The position numbers and the translations under genes were made by a program. Positions 37,701 through 50,224 of a stretch of 64,000 bases of DNA are shown here, in pieces. The stretch's first letter is position 1. The number at the start of each line of letters is the position of its first letter. The notes below the pieces were generated by a model. The model ran no database searches and was not told the origin of the DNA. It was given only the letters and a program-made list of their open reading frames with translations. Source of the stretch: Talinum fruticosum (taxonomy: Eukaryota > Streptophyta > Magnoliopsida > Caryophyllales > Talinaceae); NCBI GenBank assembly GCA_021018815.1, contig JAITYX010000007.1:558001-622000 (forward strand), in the 5' to 3' direction.

Positions 37701-39339
37701 CATATCCCTAGGTAGTGGGCCGAGCCCAGCCCAACCGAGGCTTGGTCAAGGCGGGCACCGGCCACCACCCGGTCAATGGCGGACTGGTCGTGCCACCGTT
37801 TTCCCTTATTTTTCTAGTTTTCTTTGGTGCGTTTATTTGCTGGATAGTCCAATTAGGTGGTCCAATATTTATTTATTTTATTATTCTACCTCTAGGTGAG
37901 CGATAAAGATATAAAAGTATAGCATAGTACTTACTTTTATTCAATAAAAGGTAAGCCTACTACTTACCTAAATACATAGCTAGCGAAGGAATTTAATTGC
38001 AAGCGCACTACTTGTAAAATAAAAATAAACACTCGTTTTAAAAAGGCCCCCTCATTTTTTTATTTTCTCTCAAATTCTTACGAATTCGAGTCCTAGTCTA
38101 TTTTCACTTTCTTTCCCTTAGGATCGCTAGACTTAGTTTCTTTGTCTCGAGTGCGTTCCTTTAGTTCTTGGATTCGGTGGACCCTCCTTTCTTCATTTTC
38201 GTTAGCTTTAGTTTCTCTTCGATGAGCGCGTGTAGCCATCCGAGGGTTTACTTCACGAATTTGCAGAGGGGCAGCAGCAGGAATGGCTTCTTCGGGATTT
38301 AGCTCTCTAATTCTTAGTGCTTTTCGTCGCTCGGGGTCAACTTTTATTATCCAATCTAGATAATAGGGAGAAACATCGGTATTTACAACTCCGTCGAGTG
38401 TCGGCAAGGTTGCAAGAGTCGGCAGCTTCGGAAGACCTTTCCAAGATTCGGGCCATGACCTAGTCCGTCTAGCGCTACTATGTCCTCTCGAACAAGTCAA
38501 AAGTTGCGGGCTAGATACAATCCAAGAATCGGTATTACTTATTCTCTACCCATTTGCCCGCAAGCACACGACTTGGAAAGTAATACATGCTCTCCTCCGG
38601 GCCTAATAGAGAAATGTATGGATGTTGTGTAGTATGAATTTTGAACCGGGACACCTTCCAATGTTTAACGTACCATAAGGGGTCATTGTTGTGATTGTTG
38701 AGATACTCTTCCCATTGGGAAGCAGGGCGATCAACTACCGTTGATGTTCGTTTCCGCTAGCGAAGTGAGTTGCTAAGTATGTGTCCAACTTCGGAGGAGC
38801 TTCGATGAGTTTTAGATGTTCCATTAGCAAGATATGCACATCACGGATGTAAAATCAAATATTAGTGTCTTGCACGGTCAAAGTCTAACTTTTTAGGCTC
38901 AACAGGAGCAAAATTGAAATATTAAAAATAGCAACAGAAGAGGCAGAAATGAAAGTTAAGTTTTTTGGCGTAAACTAGAAATTCTTCGGCTTCGGCCGGT
39001 GCCGTCGACGTCGATCGGTTTTACCATAGTTTGCTTCCGTTAGTTTTTATGCTTACATGCAATAACAAAGGCTACTATGGAAATTCTGTTCAGCGTTAGC
39101 TTCAACTTGGTCTAAGCCAATTATCGTTTCAACAAGTATTCATGGAGTTAGGGAATAATAATCCTCTAACCTGTTCCACCAGAGCTTAGCAGAGATGCTA
39201 GTGCCAAGTCCTCGTGACCCCTACTAGCGAGGAATCCCCCTGTCATGCAAGTAATTGTAGCTCCCTGTCTTGGGATGATGACGGACTCAAGCATAGGCAT
39301 ACATGTTGCAGTAATGCTTCATAAGATTGATTAAGCTAA

Positions 39340-40160
39340 CCCGATTCCCAATAAGGATCCACCCTAGATACTTTTTACTAAGTTTTAGTAGATAGTGGTA
39401 CTTTTCATAAAGATTTTATGAGGATTTGGGAACAAGCTGGTTTTGTTCGCCTAAACCCGCCTAGTATGGTATTGAACTCTTCGGGCGGGGGCACGGTTCC
39501 TTATCCGCAAACCTAAAGACATGGTGATGGCGATCCCAATGAAGTCGTAACGACCCTTAAGAAAGGCTAATAGATTTTCACTTGGCGAATGTCGAAGACG
39601 ACATTCAACCCATAATTGGTTAGCCCAAACCTATCCATGTTGTTCATCTCATGCATCCACCGGGTTAATTCAGTCATGAAGTCCATGGTTCTATATATGG
39701 ACGTAAGAAGAGGATATATCGGGATTGAGGGAAGGCTTTGGTGTCCGTATTTCTTGTTGTGCCGAGCAATCACATTTATGAGTGTTTTCCTGGAGTTCTT
39801 CGAATCCTACTATGATTACTACAACGAGGCACTACAGTCCCTACCGGACTCGTACATGGTCGGCGCCGACCTCACCTTGGGCCCAGCTTATTTCGTGATT
39901 TCTCGCGGGTCCGAGCAGTCTTTAGTTATTTTTATTTCTTGTCCCAGACCTATAGGGCGCATTTTGTTTTGGACCATGCACTTGCGATTTTTCATTTTTC
40001 ATTTTATTATTTTCTTTTAAAGGGAATGGGGGCTAATGCCATTTTGTTTTTGTATTTTTGAAATTGTATTTTTCTTAGGTTTTGTGCACCATATTAAATA
40101 AAAGAACACATTTTTAGAATCGAGTATTGCATTTCATCTCATTGTATAACTTGGGATATG
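39340..40160. other. Unassigned stretch within the Tat element
   Basis: On plus, LVDSGTFHKDFMRIWEQAG (about 39390-39446) and FHLANVEDDIQPIIG (about 39579-39623) recall retroelement protease and linker motifs (DSG; IxxxILGRPW), but the context (downstream of integrase, inside an antisense ORF) makes that doubtful. No frame is open for long. I do not assign a function. Confidence 0.3.
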
Positions 40161-40551
40161 GATGTCAGTGGGAATGAGCTGCCAAAGAAGAGAAGATGAC
40201 GGTTAATTTCCATACAAGAAATTCAAAGTTATAAGAAGGAAGTTGAGCACTCACTAGTTGAGTCATAATTTGAGATGCATGATGGGCGTAGGAGGTGTTT
40301 AAATTCATAAGTGAGGTAAAAGGATACCCCACCATGGCCGCCGCTTGCTCGTTTGGAGAAAGAGAACGAAAATAGAACATGGTTGGAGAAGGATCGACCG
40401 GAACAAATGGAGGCAATGTGTTTAACTCAAATTTGAGGAGTAACCCTCTCCCCAAGATACCAACAAAAATACAAAAGGACCTTCAAATAAGATCCTTCTC
40501 TCGCTCAATTCCTTGGCCACAAGGACATTTTGGGGAAGTTGAAGTTAGGCC

Positions 40552-42898
40552 TATAACGCCCTCAATCACTATTACTTAATAATCCCCTAATTAGAGAATA
40601 TTAGGTATGATCGCAGCGGAAGTTGAGGATTGAACAGCCCTAATAATAGGACTAGGCTAAAATAAAATACAATAAAAACCTTTGTCCATCGGTTATGCTT
40701 TAGTGAGTCCCGATAGCACTGAATATTATTTCCCAAGGAGTTAAACCATACAACATAATTAAACCAACCCCAAAATACACTTTTATATTATACAAGCCCA
40801 TATAATCGTCTCGTAGTAAGAAATAAGCATCATGTAATACATTCTAGGGTCAAACCCAAAACCGGATAAGGAGAGAATCATTATGAGCATCTAGACCCAT
40901 CATAGATATATGGAAACAACACATCCAGTTAGCTCTTACTTCCGTCAGGCTTCTTAGGCAATGGGCTGTTGATGGAACCTTTTCCTAAAAACAAAAACAG
41001 TAAAATAATTCGAAGAATAAGTCGAAACTCAGTACGAACATTCCCGCATCTGTAAAACCGCTTTGAAAACATTTTAATTGAGTGCGCACATTTCAATTCA
41101 TTTTAGTTCGAAATCGGAGGAGAAGGAATATGAGTCAAACTTGCTTGCTGGTTATTATCTCGAAAGTAGAGCCCCTTGTATAATTGATGCGATCTTTGAA
41201 TAAGGTGCACACCTCCCGAGCCGATCGAGAACCCGAGTTGAAGCCGCACGGGTGAAATTGAAGGGTGTAAGCCCTGATAATTGATAAGTGATAATTGATC
41301 GGGGACCACTTAATTAGGTGACAAAACTTGATTTGCAAATGATTCATTACTAGTTATATATATAAGAAATATTGAGATTTGCTTAAACATGTGAATTTTC
41401 GAAAGGTACGGACAATGAACTTACCTGGACTGAAAATATTTGTTTCTCCCCTTTATAGAAATTTAAGTTACCAGCTAGTCGGCAATGAAAATGGCCTCAA
41501 TACTCGTTTCAAATAGATTTCGTTGTTAATAACGTTTCTCTTCGGTTCAATAACCGAATTCGTACAAGTGTTTGCAATTTATTCCATTTTATTTATTTAT
41601 TACGTAATCGATAAAATTAAAATTTTTATTACTCAACTCTATTATGTTAATATTGTCCACAACACATAATTTGTGCAAGAGATTTGTTTAAGCTAATTAT
41701 TGACGTTATACACAATTTAATCTGTTACTCCGCTTATATCGAAAGACTTTTATTTTGGACTTACTAATTATACCTTAGCTAATGTTATTTGTTTAACATA
41801 CAAAATATATGCTCTAATTACTATTGTTATTATTATTACTATTGTTGTTATTATTATTATCAATATTTTTATTAACTATCCCTAATTCGATTAGCTTTGC
41901 CAAGCATAATATCACTTCGAATCCTTGCCATTAACTCACTTTTCACCTCATTACCTCCCATAAATTAATTTCATTGCTCAAATTCCATATATGCCACAAT
42001 ACACTACTTTAATTTAATGATATACACATCGCTTACTCAACAAAATTCACATTCACAATCACAATTAGGTGCACTAAATTGCTCAAATTGCTACATGCCT
42101 CCAACACAACTTATTATCCAACTTCGATCTCCCTTCACATTTTTCTTCCTTTTGCTCAATTGTATCCAATTCCAAAATGCAACGAAACCATCCAATTACT
42201 CAAATTCTATACCAAAACATCCCCAATTTAATTCACCAGTTCATAGTTTCACAAAAAAAAAAAAAATCACATTCATTTACCTTCATACACAATCACTCCA
42301 CCAAATTACCAAATCACAAACATTCACACTAATTATTAGTATTATTATTTTTTCTAATTCGATCTTTAAATTCACAAGTATAAACATCTTTCTAAATCAT
42401 ATAATTCAATTTTCAACTATAATCAATTGGTAGATAATTAAGGGAGATGAATTAGGGTTTAGCGTTTTACCTTCAAACCCAAGAGTGGAACCAAGGAGAG
42501 GAAGGAGGGGTGGTGGCGCACGGTTGTTGCTCCGGCGACTACCGGGAAGGGCCGGCGAGGAGCTTCAGCGCTCGGGGCTGTGGTGGCTGGCCAATAGTTG
42601 GGCAGCGGCAGGGAGCAGAGCAGGCGCACCGCGAGGGAGAGAGGGAGCGCGAACGAGATAGAGAGAGAGAGGAGAGAGAGAGGCAAAGGTGGCCTTTGAC
42701 CGGTGCTAGTGCCGTCTTTCAGCTGGCATGGCGGAGTCTCGGTTGCAAGAAAATGACACGACGAGAGGGGGTGGAGAGGCAGGGAGAGGAAAAGCGAGAG
42801 GAACTGGAGATAGAGTGAGAATGGTGAGAGGAAAGTGAAATAAGCTCTGGTGAGTTCTAGATAATTTAATCTAGATCCTTCCCGATAAAAATATCTGA

Positions 42899-42942
<44 letters not shown>

Positions 42943-43308
42943 TTACTTATCTTATTTCATGACTATTATTATTTTGTTCTAATAATGTTATAAATAGATT
43001 ATACGATCTGTTTTAAATGTAACATTTCGCTTAAAATATAACCTTTAATAATCATGTATTTTCACATTTATACTCATTATATATTTATACAAATTTCTAA
43101 ATTTTCTTTTCTCTTTTCTTTTTACATATGTGTAAATTTACAATTATTAATATGAAATTTTATTGGAGGCCACTTTGTCGCCTTAACTAAATAACACACA
43201 TATAAAACTAATTTAAATATCGGATATCGAATTGAAGTGCGCACGCTTGATTATGTAAATTTTGTAATCGGTAAAATAAATAATGTGGTTTAGGGTCAGG
43301 TTATTATA
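40552..43308 (-). mobile_element. Solo LTR, gypsy type, 2.8 kb (family A, minus orientation)
   Basis: Ends TATAACGCCC (plus left edge) and GGTTATTATA (right edge); each terminal TG/CA has one transition. Flanks AGGCC (40547-40551) and GGGCC (43309-43313) fit a 5-bp duplication with one change. On minus its start (AAGCGTGCGCACTTCAATTC near 43247) and its end (TTCCGCTGCG ... GGGCGTTATA) match the solo LTR at 24277. A GC-rich leader zone lies at 42490-42790, in the minus-sense position equal to 24840-25360 of the other copy. An (ATT)n tract lies at 42901-42942. It splits the antisense PMD ORF. Confidence 0.8.
42901..42942. repeat. (ATT)n microsatellite
   Basis: About 42 bases of ATT trinucleotide repeats within the solo LTR. 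Confidence 0.95.
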
Positions 43309-44699
43309 GGGCCCAAGGGTGGCAGTTGGGTTACATACAAGGATTATCAAGAAATCAGCTAGCAAGAATAGAAAGCAACAAGAAAATGGACGAACAAAAG
43401 TGAATACAAGAGGCAGGCGAGTGGTCCGAGGCTATGGGCATGACCGGAATGTAAAAAATGTGGCAAAAAGCTCTTTTAAGCCTATTTTGGAGCAAGTTTT
43501 GAGAATAGAAGCAACATACTGAGTTGACACGATTAAAGGCTGATCTCAAAAATCCTATTTCATGTATCTTGGTTTGCTCAAGATAAATTCTATCCCATGG
43601 CACGGATGCCTGGAAAGGCAGTGTCGATTTGTCCAACCTGGAGAGAGAGAAGTGAAAAGTATTCATATAGCCATGACTACTTTTTGACAAGTCAAGTAAG
43701 TCTTTTTATTCACATAAGATGAAAAGTACATATTGAAGAAAGGAATAATTTGAGCATACCTCAATGATCTTCCATAAGCCATTTAAAGGAAGATATTTGG
43801 TGGAATCCGGTTCCGGTCTTGTGTGCCACACACCGGCACGAAGGCCCCTAATGAGGCAAATATATGTGGGAGCACCCCAGTTGAGCTCCTTTACTCTATC
43901 AAGATCTACTAGGTTCACCAAATAGTGAACATGAATCTTAACGACTGATCGGAGAAGAGGATTGTGCTCAAAAGAAGAGCAAACACGACCCTTACTTGAT
44001 GTTGAGGAGAATGTTTAGACCATAAATCTTCATCCTCAAAAGCCTAAAAAGAATGGTATATTTGAAGTGGTTATTATATGGAAATCTCTCTGCTACGAGA
44101 TTAAAAAGGTGATGGAGGTAATTACGATTTTTGTATAAATTCCGGTCATAAGCTAAAGGTTCCCTTGAAAGGCCTAGACCGGATAAAACAGCAAACTCAA
44201 AGGGAGTTATCGTCATCTCACCAAAGGGAAGATGGAGCGTGTTGGTGGTATCCCAAAATCGCTCACCGATGGCTCTAATAGGATTTTTCTCCCTCCTATT
44301 AACGAGATGGCATAAAGCGATGTAGAGAGGTCCGAACCCAAGCATTGTACATGACATTCTCGAGAGGAAAGTGTATCATCTCGCATGTCTCCATAAACTT
44401 TAGGATGACTCCACTGCTTCAAATTAAGCCTTTCTACAAAACAAAATCCAACAAGATTTTAGTTAAAACTTTACTCTAAATGAGCAAATTAAGAGGTTTA
44501 AGCTAATTAGCTTACCAAAGAGAAATGGCAATTGAAGAAATGTGGGTTTCGGTTTCAACCAGTAGATCACTTGGATTCCATTCATTTTGCGGATGCCATT
44601 CATGCTCAAGGAAAGAGTCTTGAGTAAGACTCTCAGCTCTATTTCTTCCTGCAGGGTGAGCTTTTTTTCCGGGTATTTTGAAGGCAAGAAATTCTTGAG

Positions 44700-45416
44700 A
44701 ACTAACTAGCTTTCAAGAAGGAGCAAAGTAAGGAATTGCAAGAGGAGAGCAAGAGTAAGATGAAGAGTTGGTGTGCAAAATGAAACACACCATACACCCT
44801 TTTTATATCCTAAGCCGGCCAAGGACTCCAAGCACATAAAACAAGGGTCAAATAATTAGTGGGGAATCGAAGGAATCCGGCAAGGCACGCCGGGGCCATG
44901 CCCGGCGCTATGGAATCCAATTGGCGACAACTTTTGCAGCCTAACCCACCTCCCTAGTCCGAGTAGTCTTGTCCACTTGGAGCATGTGATTTTCGTTCCT
45001 TGTGCATGCAAGTGGAAGCTTTTAGGCCCACTAATTAACTCTTTTGGAACAGTTTTATCGATCTATTTCTAACTCGAATTGTTTAGGTAAAAATACTAAA
45101 CTTTTGTCAATTCGGTTATGCATGAACAAGTGTGCTAGCACAATAGATTATTCAGCAAGCTTCGGATCAAAATTCGATCAAAGTTTCAGCATCAAAATAT
45201 GCCAAGCTTCGAGCTACGATCAAGCTAAGCTTAGGATCCTTTTACCGAACTTCGAACGCATACATCTCGATCAAGTTCAGGTCTCACTTTGGAGTTCAGG
45301 TTTGATTACAACTAATTCCAAGCATCACATAATTCCTTATAGAAATCGAGGTAAGTACCCTTCGAGTGTCTAATTTGGCCCTTCGTCTTTTTAGACTTGG
45401 TCAAAGTGGGGCTAAC
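44700..45416. other. Promoter side of the antisense ORF and spacer before the Tat LTR
   Basis: No conserved coding. On minus this lies upstream of the PMD ORF and contains a TATA-like TATAAAAAGGGTG (about 44808-44796). The polypurine tract AAAGTGGGG (about 45402-45410) followed by CTAAC precedes the LTR start at 45417, as expected for the sense-strand 3' end of a gypsy element. A plus frame at 45044-45373 has no recognisable domain. Confidence 0.45.
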
Positions 45417-47150
45417 TGTAGACACCTAAAATGTGTATTCCTTTATCTCTTTATTTATGTGTTTTGTTTGTTGGCATGATAATGATAATCCCGAGTTCTG
45501 TTTGTGGATTTTGGATCTCGGACTATGATCGATCGGTGCAACATAAGCCGATAAATCATAAAAACCCCCAACACTAAATAAATAGCCTTTTACCTTGGGT
45601 CGGTACACAAATCCTTTTTCTTTCGGACCGTCCAAGAGCCCGGCCGAGCCTTTGGAGATTGTGGAGTTCCATGCTGTGTGTCTTGGGAAATTCCAAGTGC
45701 AGAATATCGCATTCTACTTTTGTCCAAATCGGACAAGGATCTGCAGACTCGAAGACAACGTTAAAGTGTTGAATTTCATGATTAGGAGTATCAAAGTGCT
45801 GCGTTTTAAGCTTCACGAGACAGCCCACATAAGGCTAGAAGCTTTTACCCGCTAAACGATGTCGTGGCCGGTGCCCGCCTTCCGGAAGCATGGTGGATCA
45901 CTGCGTTTTGAGCTTAGAGAGTCCTCGGAGACACAACTAGGGCATGAAACCCTAGGAGGGTCCGGTCGGCGGCGCCCGCCTTCTTAGTTCTAACCGATTT
46001 TATTTCTTTCGATCCGGTTCAATCTCTTAGGATTTGGCCCGGTTTTATTTCAACTGTTTGTATAGGCGATAAGAGGCAAACCCTAGGTCATTTGTGACCT
46101 AGGTCTTCTCTTATAAATAGAGAGCCATGACTCTCATTCAGCATACGGCTTCTTGCCTTAGCATCACGTTGCTTGAAAGCCAACTCGAATACTTTTACCT
46201 AAGCTGTTACTCTGCTGAAATTTATATAAACATTCATCTTTCAGTGTTGAATTAGTGCAAAAAGTTAAAGAATATTCAGTTATTCAGATCTCACGGGCAC
46301 TCATTCAATCGATCATTACCATACCTTAGACAAAACTCACAAAACTAGCCCTTTTCTTTGGATTGTCGCTATTGAATCGAGAGATCCGGTGTGGAGATCC
46401 AAATCAGCAAGGTGGGACAACCCGAGGGCCATATCTCAGCCTTTGAATGGTTATATTTATTTTTGTTTAATTGCTTACTCGTATTGTGGTTTAAGAGATG
46501 TAATCGCTTTAATTTCCTCTTCGACCGATGTAATTATTTTTATTTCTCACTTTTCTTTCCTTTATCGCTTTCTTTACCGCTTTTCTTTATTATTTTCCTT
46601 GTTGTGTTTTGGATGCTTTAATTTTGCTTTGCATATTGTATGCTTGTTTTCTTACATCATTATTAATACGCTGCTCGAACTAGTAATGGCCGTCTTCGGA
46701 CGGGCGGAACGGATGAGTTTATCCCTATGTTTTGTACCTTCGCCCTCGAATCCAATTCTCGGTCCAAAGACCGATGGAGTTAATTTTTATCCTTTTTCGA
46801 TCTTAGTTTTCCCATACTAAGATCGAGAGAGAAAATTTTCTTTTTTTATGTTTTTTGTTAGTTTTCTCTTCCTAAAACCGACTAGCGACTTCCTTATTTT
46901 ATGTTTTATTCTATGCAAAATCGCATCTCGTTATTTTCTCGGTTGTAGGAAAAATAATGTTAGGTTCTAGATCTGCCCACTAGGTAGAGGCCGAGGCTGG
47001 TTTTACCAGCCACGGCCTATGGCCGGCTCCCGTCTTCCCCGGTGTAGGGCACGACCAGCACCGCGGGGTCAATGGTGGTGGCTTCGGTCTAGATTGATGT
47101 TTTCAAATCAATCTGGCCCTAAAGCTTCAGGACATAACCATAACCCTAAT
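45417..47150 (+). mobile_element. LTR of a Tat-type gypsy element (3' LTR; right edge not resolved)
   Basis: Starts TGTAGACACCTAAAATG directly after the polypurine-like tract, the canonical start of Tat/Ogre LTRs. A TATA box (CTTATAAATAGAG, about 46110-46122) sits just after a perfect 9-bp inverted repeat (46082-46103) and is followed by a plausible transcript start (AGCATACGGC, about 46140). Up to about 47110 the sequence has GC-richer blocks with CCGGCTCCCG. I cannot find a clean CA end or a matching duplication; 47150 is an estimate. Open frames such as 46389-46820 show no domain. Confidence 0.65.
46082..46103. promoter_or_regulatory. Perfect inverted repeat upstream of the LTR TATA box
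   Basis: Arms CCTAGGTCA (46082-46090) and TGACCTAGG (46095-46103) with a 4-base loop TTTG, 8 bases before TATAAATA. Position and symmetry suggest a transcription-factor site, or an RNA hairpin if transcription starts earlier. Confidence 0.6.
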
Positions 47151-47171
47151 ATTGTTAATTCCTTAACTAGA

Positions 47172-47450
47172 AAATAACATCCCGGACTTCTCAAAATAAT
47201 TACTAAAATAAAAAGGTTAATAAAATTGCCATTCAAATTTTGATTAATCGGATTTAATAAAACTCGGAAAGTCTTCATTAAAGGTTCATCCCCACTTTCT
47301 AAAATTCATCTTCAAAACCCTAAAATCATCCTTTCCACTTTCTAAAACCCTTACGCCAAAAAGGCACATGGGGAAGCTCGGCCTTGGGGGTCTGCGCCTA
47401 GGCCATGGTTCTTACACCTTCTAATGGTTAGTTTCTTGACCGTTCATGAC
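47172..47450. repeat. Fragment of another gypsy LTR end
   Basis: Begins TAACATCCCGGACTTCTC, close to the plus-strand start of family A and similar gypsy LTRs (TGTAACATCCCG...), and runs about 280 bases to where copia-like sequence begins. It could be the start of a plus-oriented LTR or the end of a minus-oriented one belonging to the gypsy element at 55.8 kb. Orientation is unresolved. Confidence 0.4.
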
Positions 47451-47729
47451 ACAGAGAGAAAAAGAAATGTTCGAAAATATTTCCAAGATTCTCCATTGAT
47501 TTAGAGATGACCCAAAATCATGTTTCTTAATAACTAAGTCCGACTCAGTGATGTGTTTGAGATATTCATGACACACTCAAAAATTTAATAACTTATAGCT
47601 CGGTTTCATCGTATTTTAACCGATCCACTAGTTATTCACTCAAAACATATAATAATCAATCAAACTTATAAATTCTCGTGCAATCAATTAAATAATCATG
47701 CAATCATCATGCCAAGTTCATTCCTAATT

Positions 47730-48343
47730 AAACAAAATTGATCTTCACTCGGAGGTTTTGTGAAAATATCGCCTAATTGAAATTTTGTAGGAAGAAACTC
47801 AAGTACAATATCACCTTTTTAGAGTGGTCTCTCGGAAAATGATGGCACTTTGATTATCATACTTGATTGGGATAGATGTAAATGACAATCCTAGATCCTT
47901 CAAGTGTTGCTTGATCCATAAAATCTAAGCACAGGAGGCTCTAGCTACTATGTACTCGCCTCGGCTATTGATAGAGCAACCGAATTTTGCTTCTTTGAGT
48001 GCCAGGAGATGAGTGATTGACCCAGAAATTGACATGCTCCTAAGGTGCTCTTTCTATCAACCTTGTATCCAACATAGTCAACATCTAAGTATCTAGTGAG
48101 AGTCAGACTTGAGTCCTTTGAATACCGGAGACCGAGTGTCCGAGTTCCTACAACATATCTAAAAATTCTCTTAACCGTAGTGAGATGTGATTCTTTTGGA
48201 TTAGCTTGAAATCTCGCACAAAGACAGAAACTAAACATAATATTTGGCCTACTAGATGTAAGATAAAGTAGAGATTCAATCATACCTCTGTAGAGTTTAT
48301 GATCCACAGACTTGTTCACCTTGTTGATTTTCTTCATTAGCAT
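47730..48343 (-). pseudogene. Copia RT C-terminal end and RNase H domain
   Basis: Open on minus from 48343 to 47948 with SVDHKLYRGMIESLLYLTSS, RPNIMFSFCLCARFQANPK, RTLGLRYSKDSSLTLTRYLD and CQFLGQSLISWHSKKQNSVA, the end of reverse transcriptase and the Ty1 RNase H. The terminal piece LPTKFQLGDIFTKPPSEDQF (about 47790-47731) follows after a frame break. The Asp/Glu pattern is mostly there (DVDYVGYKVDRKST; the usual DxDWAG has Tyr-Val). The catalytic YVDD part is not in the window. Confidence 0.88.
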
Positions 48344-49730
48344 GATCTTTAGTAGTCCGAGCTGGTTCTTGAACTAACTTATTCCGAGTTGGCTCAGCTC
48401 CTTTGTTTTTGTTCATTCCGAGCTCAGCCTCTGCTATATCATCTTCATCTTGATTGAGCTTGAGATATGAGAAAGTGGATTCACTTATCCTGCCATGATC
48501 AATTTCATCAAAGATAACGTGGATACTTTCTTCCACTTTGTTAGTTCTCTTGTTAAAGATTCTATAAGCTTTGCTATGTGAAGAAAAACCAAGAAAAATA
48601 CCTTCATCCGACCTTGCATCAAATTTAGTAAGATGTTCCTTACCATTGTTATTCACAAAGCATTTACATCCGAATGGTTTGAAGTAGGAAATGTTAGGCT
48701 TCTTCCCTTTGTGTAGCTCATAGAGTGTCTTGTTTAGAATGGGTCGAATGAGGCATCTGTTGAGAGTGTAATTTGATGTGTTCACTACCTCGGTTCGAAA
48801 AAGTAAGGTAGATAATTTTCAATCATCATTGTCCTTCCTATTTCTTCAAGTGTCCTGTTATTTCTCTCCACTACTCCATTCTCGTTGAGAAGTTCTTAGC
48901 GCCGAGAAGTTGAGGGAGATGCCATTCTTGTCATAGAAGTCGACAAATTTTTAGTAATCGAACTCTCTTCCACCTGTCACTTCGAATTCTCCTTATCCGA
49001 GTCTCAAACTCTACTTGTATTTTTCTCGCAAATCTTAATGAACTCTTTGAAAGCGTCATTTTTGTTCTTCAGAAATCACACCCAGGTAAATCGTGAGTAA
49101 CCATCAATAATAACTTGTATGTAAGATTTACCTCATAATCTTTTAACAGAATTTCACCATACAAATCCATATGTATCAATTCAAGCAATTTGGATGTACA
49201 TAATGTCTTGAATGGCTTAAAGGAATTTCCTTTTATGCAAGCATCACAGATTTTATCTTTCTTAAATGAACAATTAGACAATCCTCCGACTAATCCATGA
49301 GATGCAAGTTTGTTAATAGTATGCATGCCAATATGGCATAATCTACGATGCCATGTCCATAAATCATCATTTAGAGAAGCTTTTAACCAAGATAAATCTT
49401 GATTTGAATAAGAAAGAGGGATAGTGTAGGTGTTACTTGACCTCGGACTTGAAAGCTTTGTCTCTTTGGTAGTTGCATAAGAAATGAAGCAGTTGGTTTG
49501 AGTGAACCTTACCAGAGATACTAAGAAGATTATACATGAGTCCTTTGACAAGATATACTTGGACGAACTAAGTTGTCTCCTTGACCAATTTTATCAATTC
49601 GAACTATCTTGTCCGTATTATTATCTCCAAATGTGACCTTTCCTCCTTTTAATTCTTCCAATTCGAGAAGAGTCTTGAATCTCCGGACATATGGCGTGAG
49701 CATCCACTGTCTAAGTACCAATGACCTTTT
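48297..49730 (-). pseudogene. Copia GAG-pre-integrase and integrase region
   Basis: On minus, 49551-49069 reads DLWTWHRRLCHIGMHTINKL and KDKICDACIKGNSFKPFKT: the HHCC zinc-binding segment (H...H...C..C) of the integrase N-terminus, intact here. ELIHMDLYGEI follows with the first integrase Asp. The catalytic core is frame-broken between 49060 and 48790. 48785-48297 carries the integrase end, LNKTLYELHKGKKPNISYFK, PFGCKCFVNN and DEGIFLGFSSHSKAYRIFNK. The frame then runs into the deletion junction near 48300-48345. Confidence 0.88.
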
Positions 49731-50224
49731 TGTTTTTGAGTTACCTACAAAAACAGAAACAAACTAACCCTTCTCACTTCCTCTTACAAACCTAGTAACT
49801 GTCTTTACTCGTGGTCCTTTTCTAAGGAATAGTACTTTTGGGAACCCATATTTGAATGATTTTAGGTTTGCTATAATTCCGAGTCTTCTTTCTTGAGAAC
49901 TAACTCTATGTCTCTTTCTTTTGAAAACCTCTCTTTTGGTATATAGGTTGAGAAGGCTTTTTCTTAAACATTAGTCCGGGCTCAATCCCTTTCCTTCTTG
50001 AATGAATGGGACCATCGTCCTCTTCAGACATTATATCCAAGTCCTTTTTGAAATGAGACACATTGAGAACCAAGTAATAAATGAAGTTTTTCTGACCTTA
50101 AGTGAGTCTTAAAACCAACTCTTGAGACTCATTGAACTTTTGTTTCAATTGCTCATTCTCTCGTTACGAGGCACTCGGACTCGGTCTCATTATCTTGAGT
50201 ATTGGTCTCAAGGACTTTCAGATT

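Larger units (their letters stand above)
38093..44690 (-). pseudogene. Antisense ORF with plant mobile domain (aminotransferase-like PMD) in a Tat-type gypsy element
   Basis: Minus-strand coding remnants in order. About 44690-44520: ELRVLLKTLSLSMNGIR. 44360-43995: LHLPFGEMTITPFEFAVLSG followed by LSREPLAYDRNLYKN, the core signature of the plant mobile domain. 43925-43770: VDLDRVKELNWGAPTYICLI and LPLNGLWKIIEV. 43685-43580: WLYEYFSLLSPGWTN and then IEFILSK. The 2.8-kb solo LTR at 40552-43308 splits it. 40455-40165: PPFVPVDPSPTMFYFRSLSP. About 38690-38540: HWKVSRFKIHTTQHPYISLL and GPEESMYYFPSRVLAG. 38500-38093: a charged tail ending GKKVKID. Antisense PMD-like ORFs between integrase and 3' LTR are known in Tat/Ogre/Retand elements. 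Frame breaks are frequent; 38760-40160 between the pieces is largely unassigned. Confidence 0.75.

Noticed and set aside
39390..39623. Possible gypsy protease motif (LVDSG) on plus
   Set aside because: Isolated, frame-broken, and downstream of integrase inside an antisense ORF; not enough support.
42017..42433. 138-residue plus ORF
   Set aside because: AT-rich LTR sequence read against the element's orientation; low complexity.
46389..46820. 143-residue plus ORF
   Set aside because: Lies in the transcribed leader part of the Tat LTR; no domain, composition-driven.
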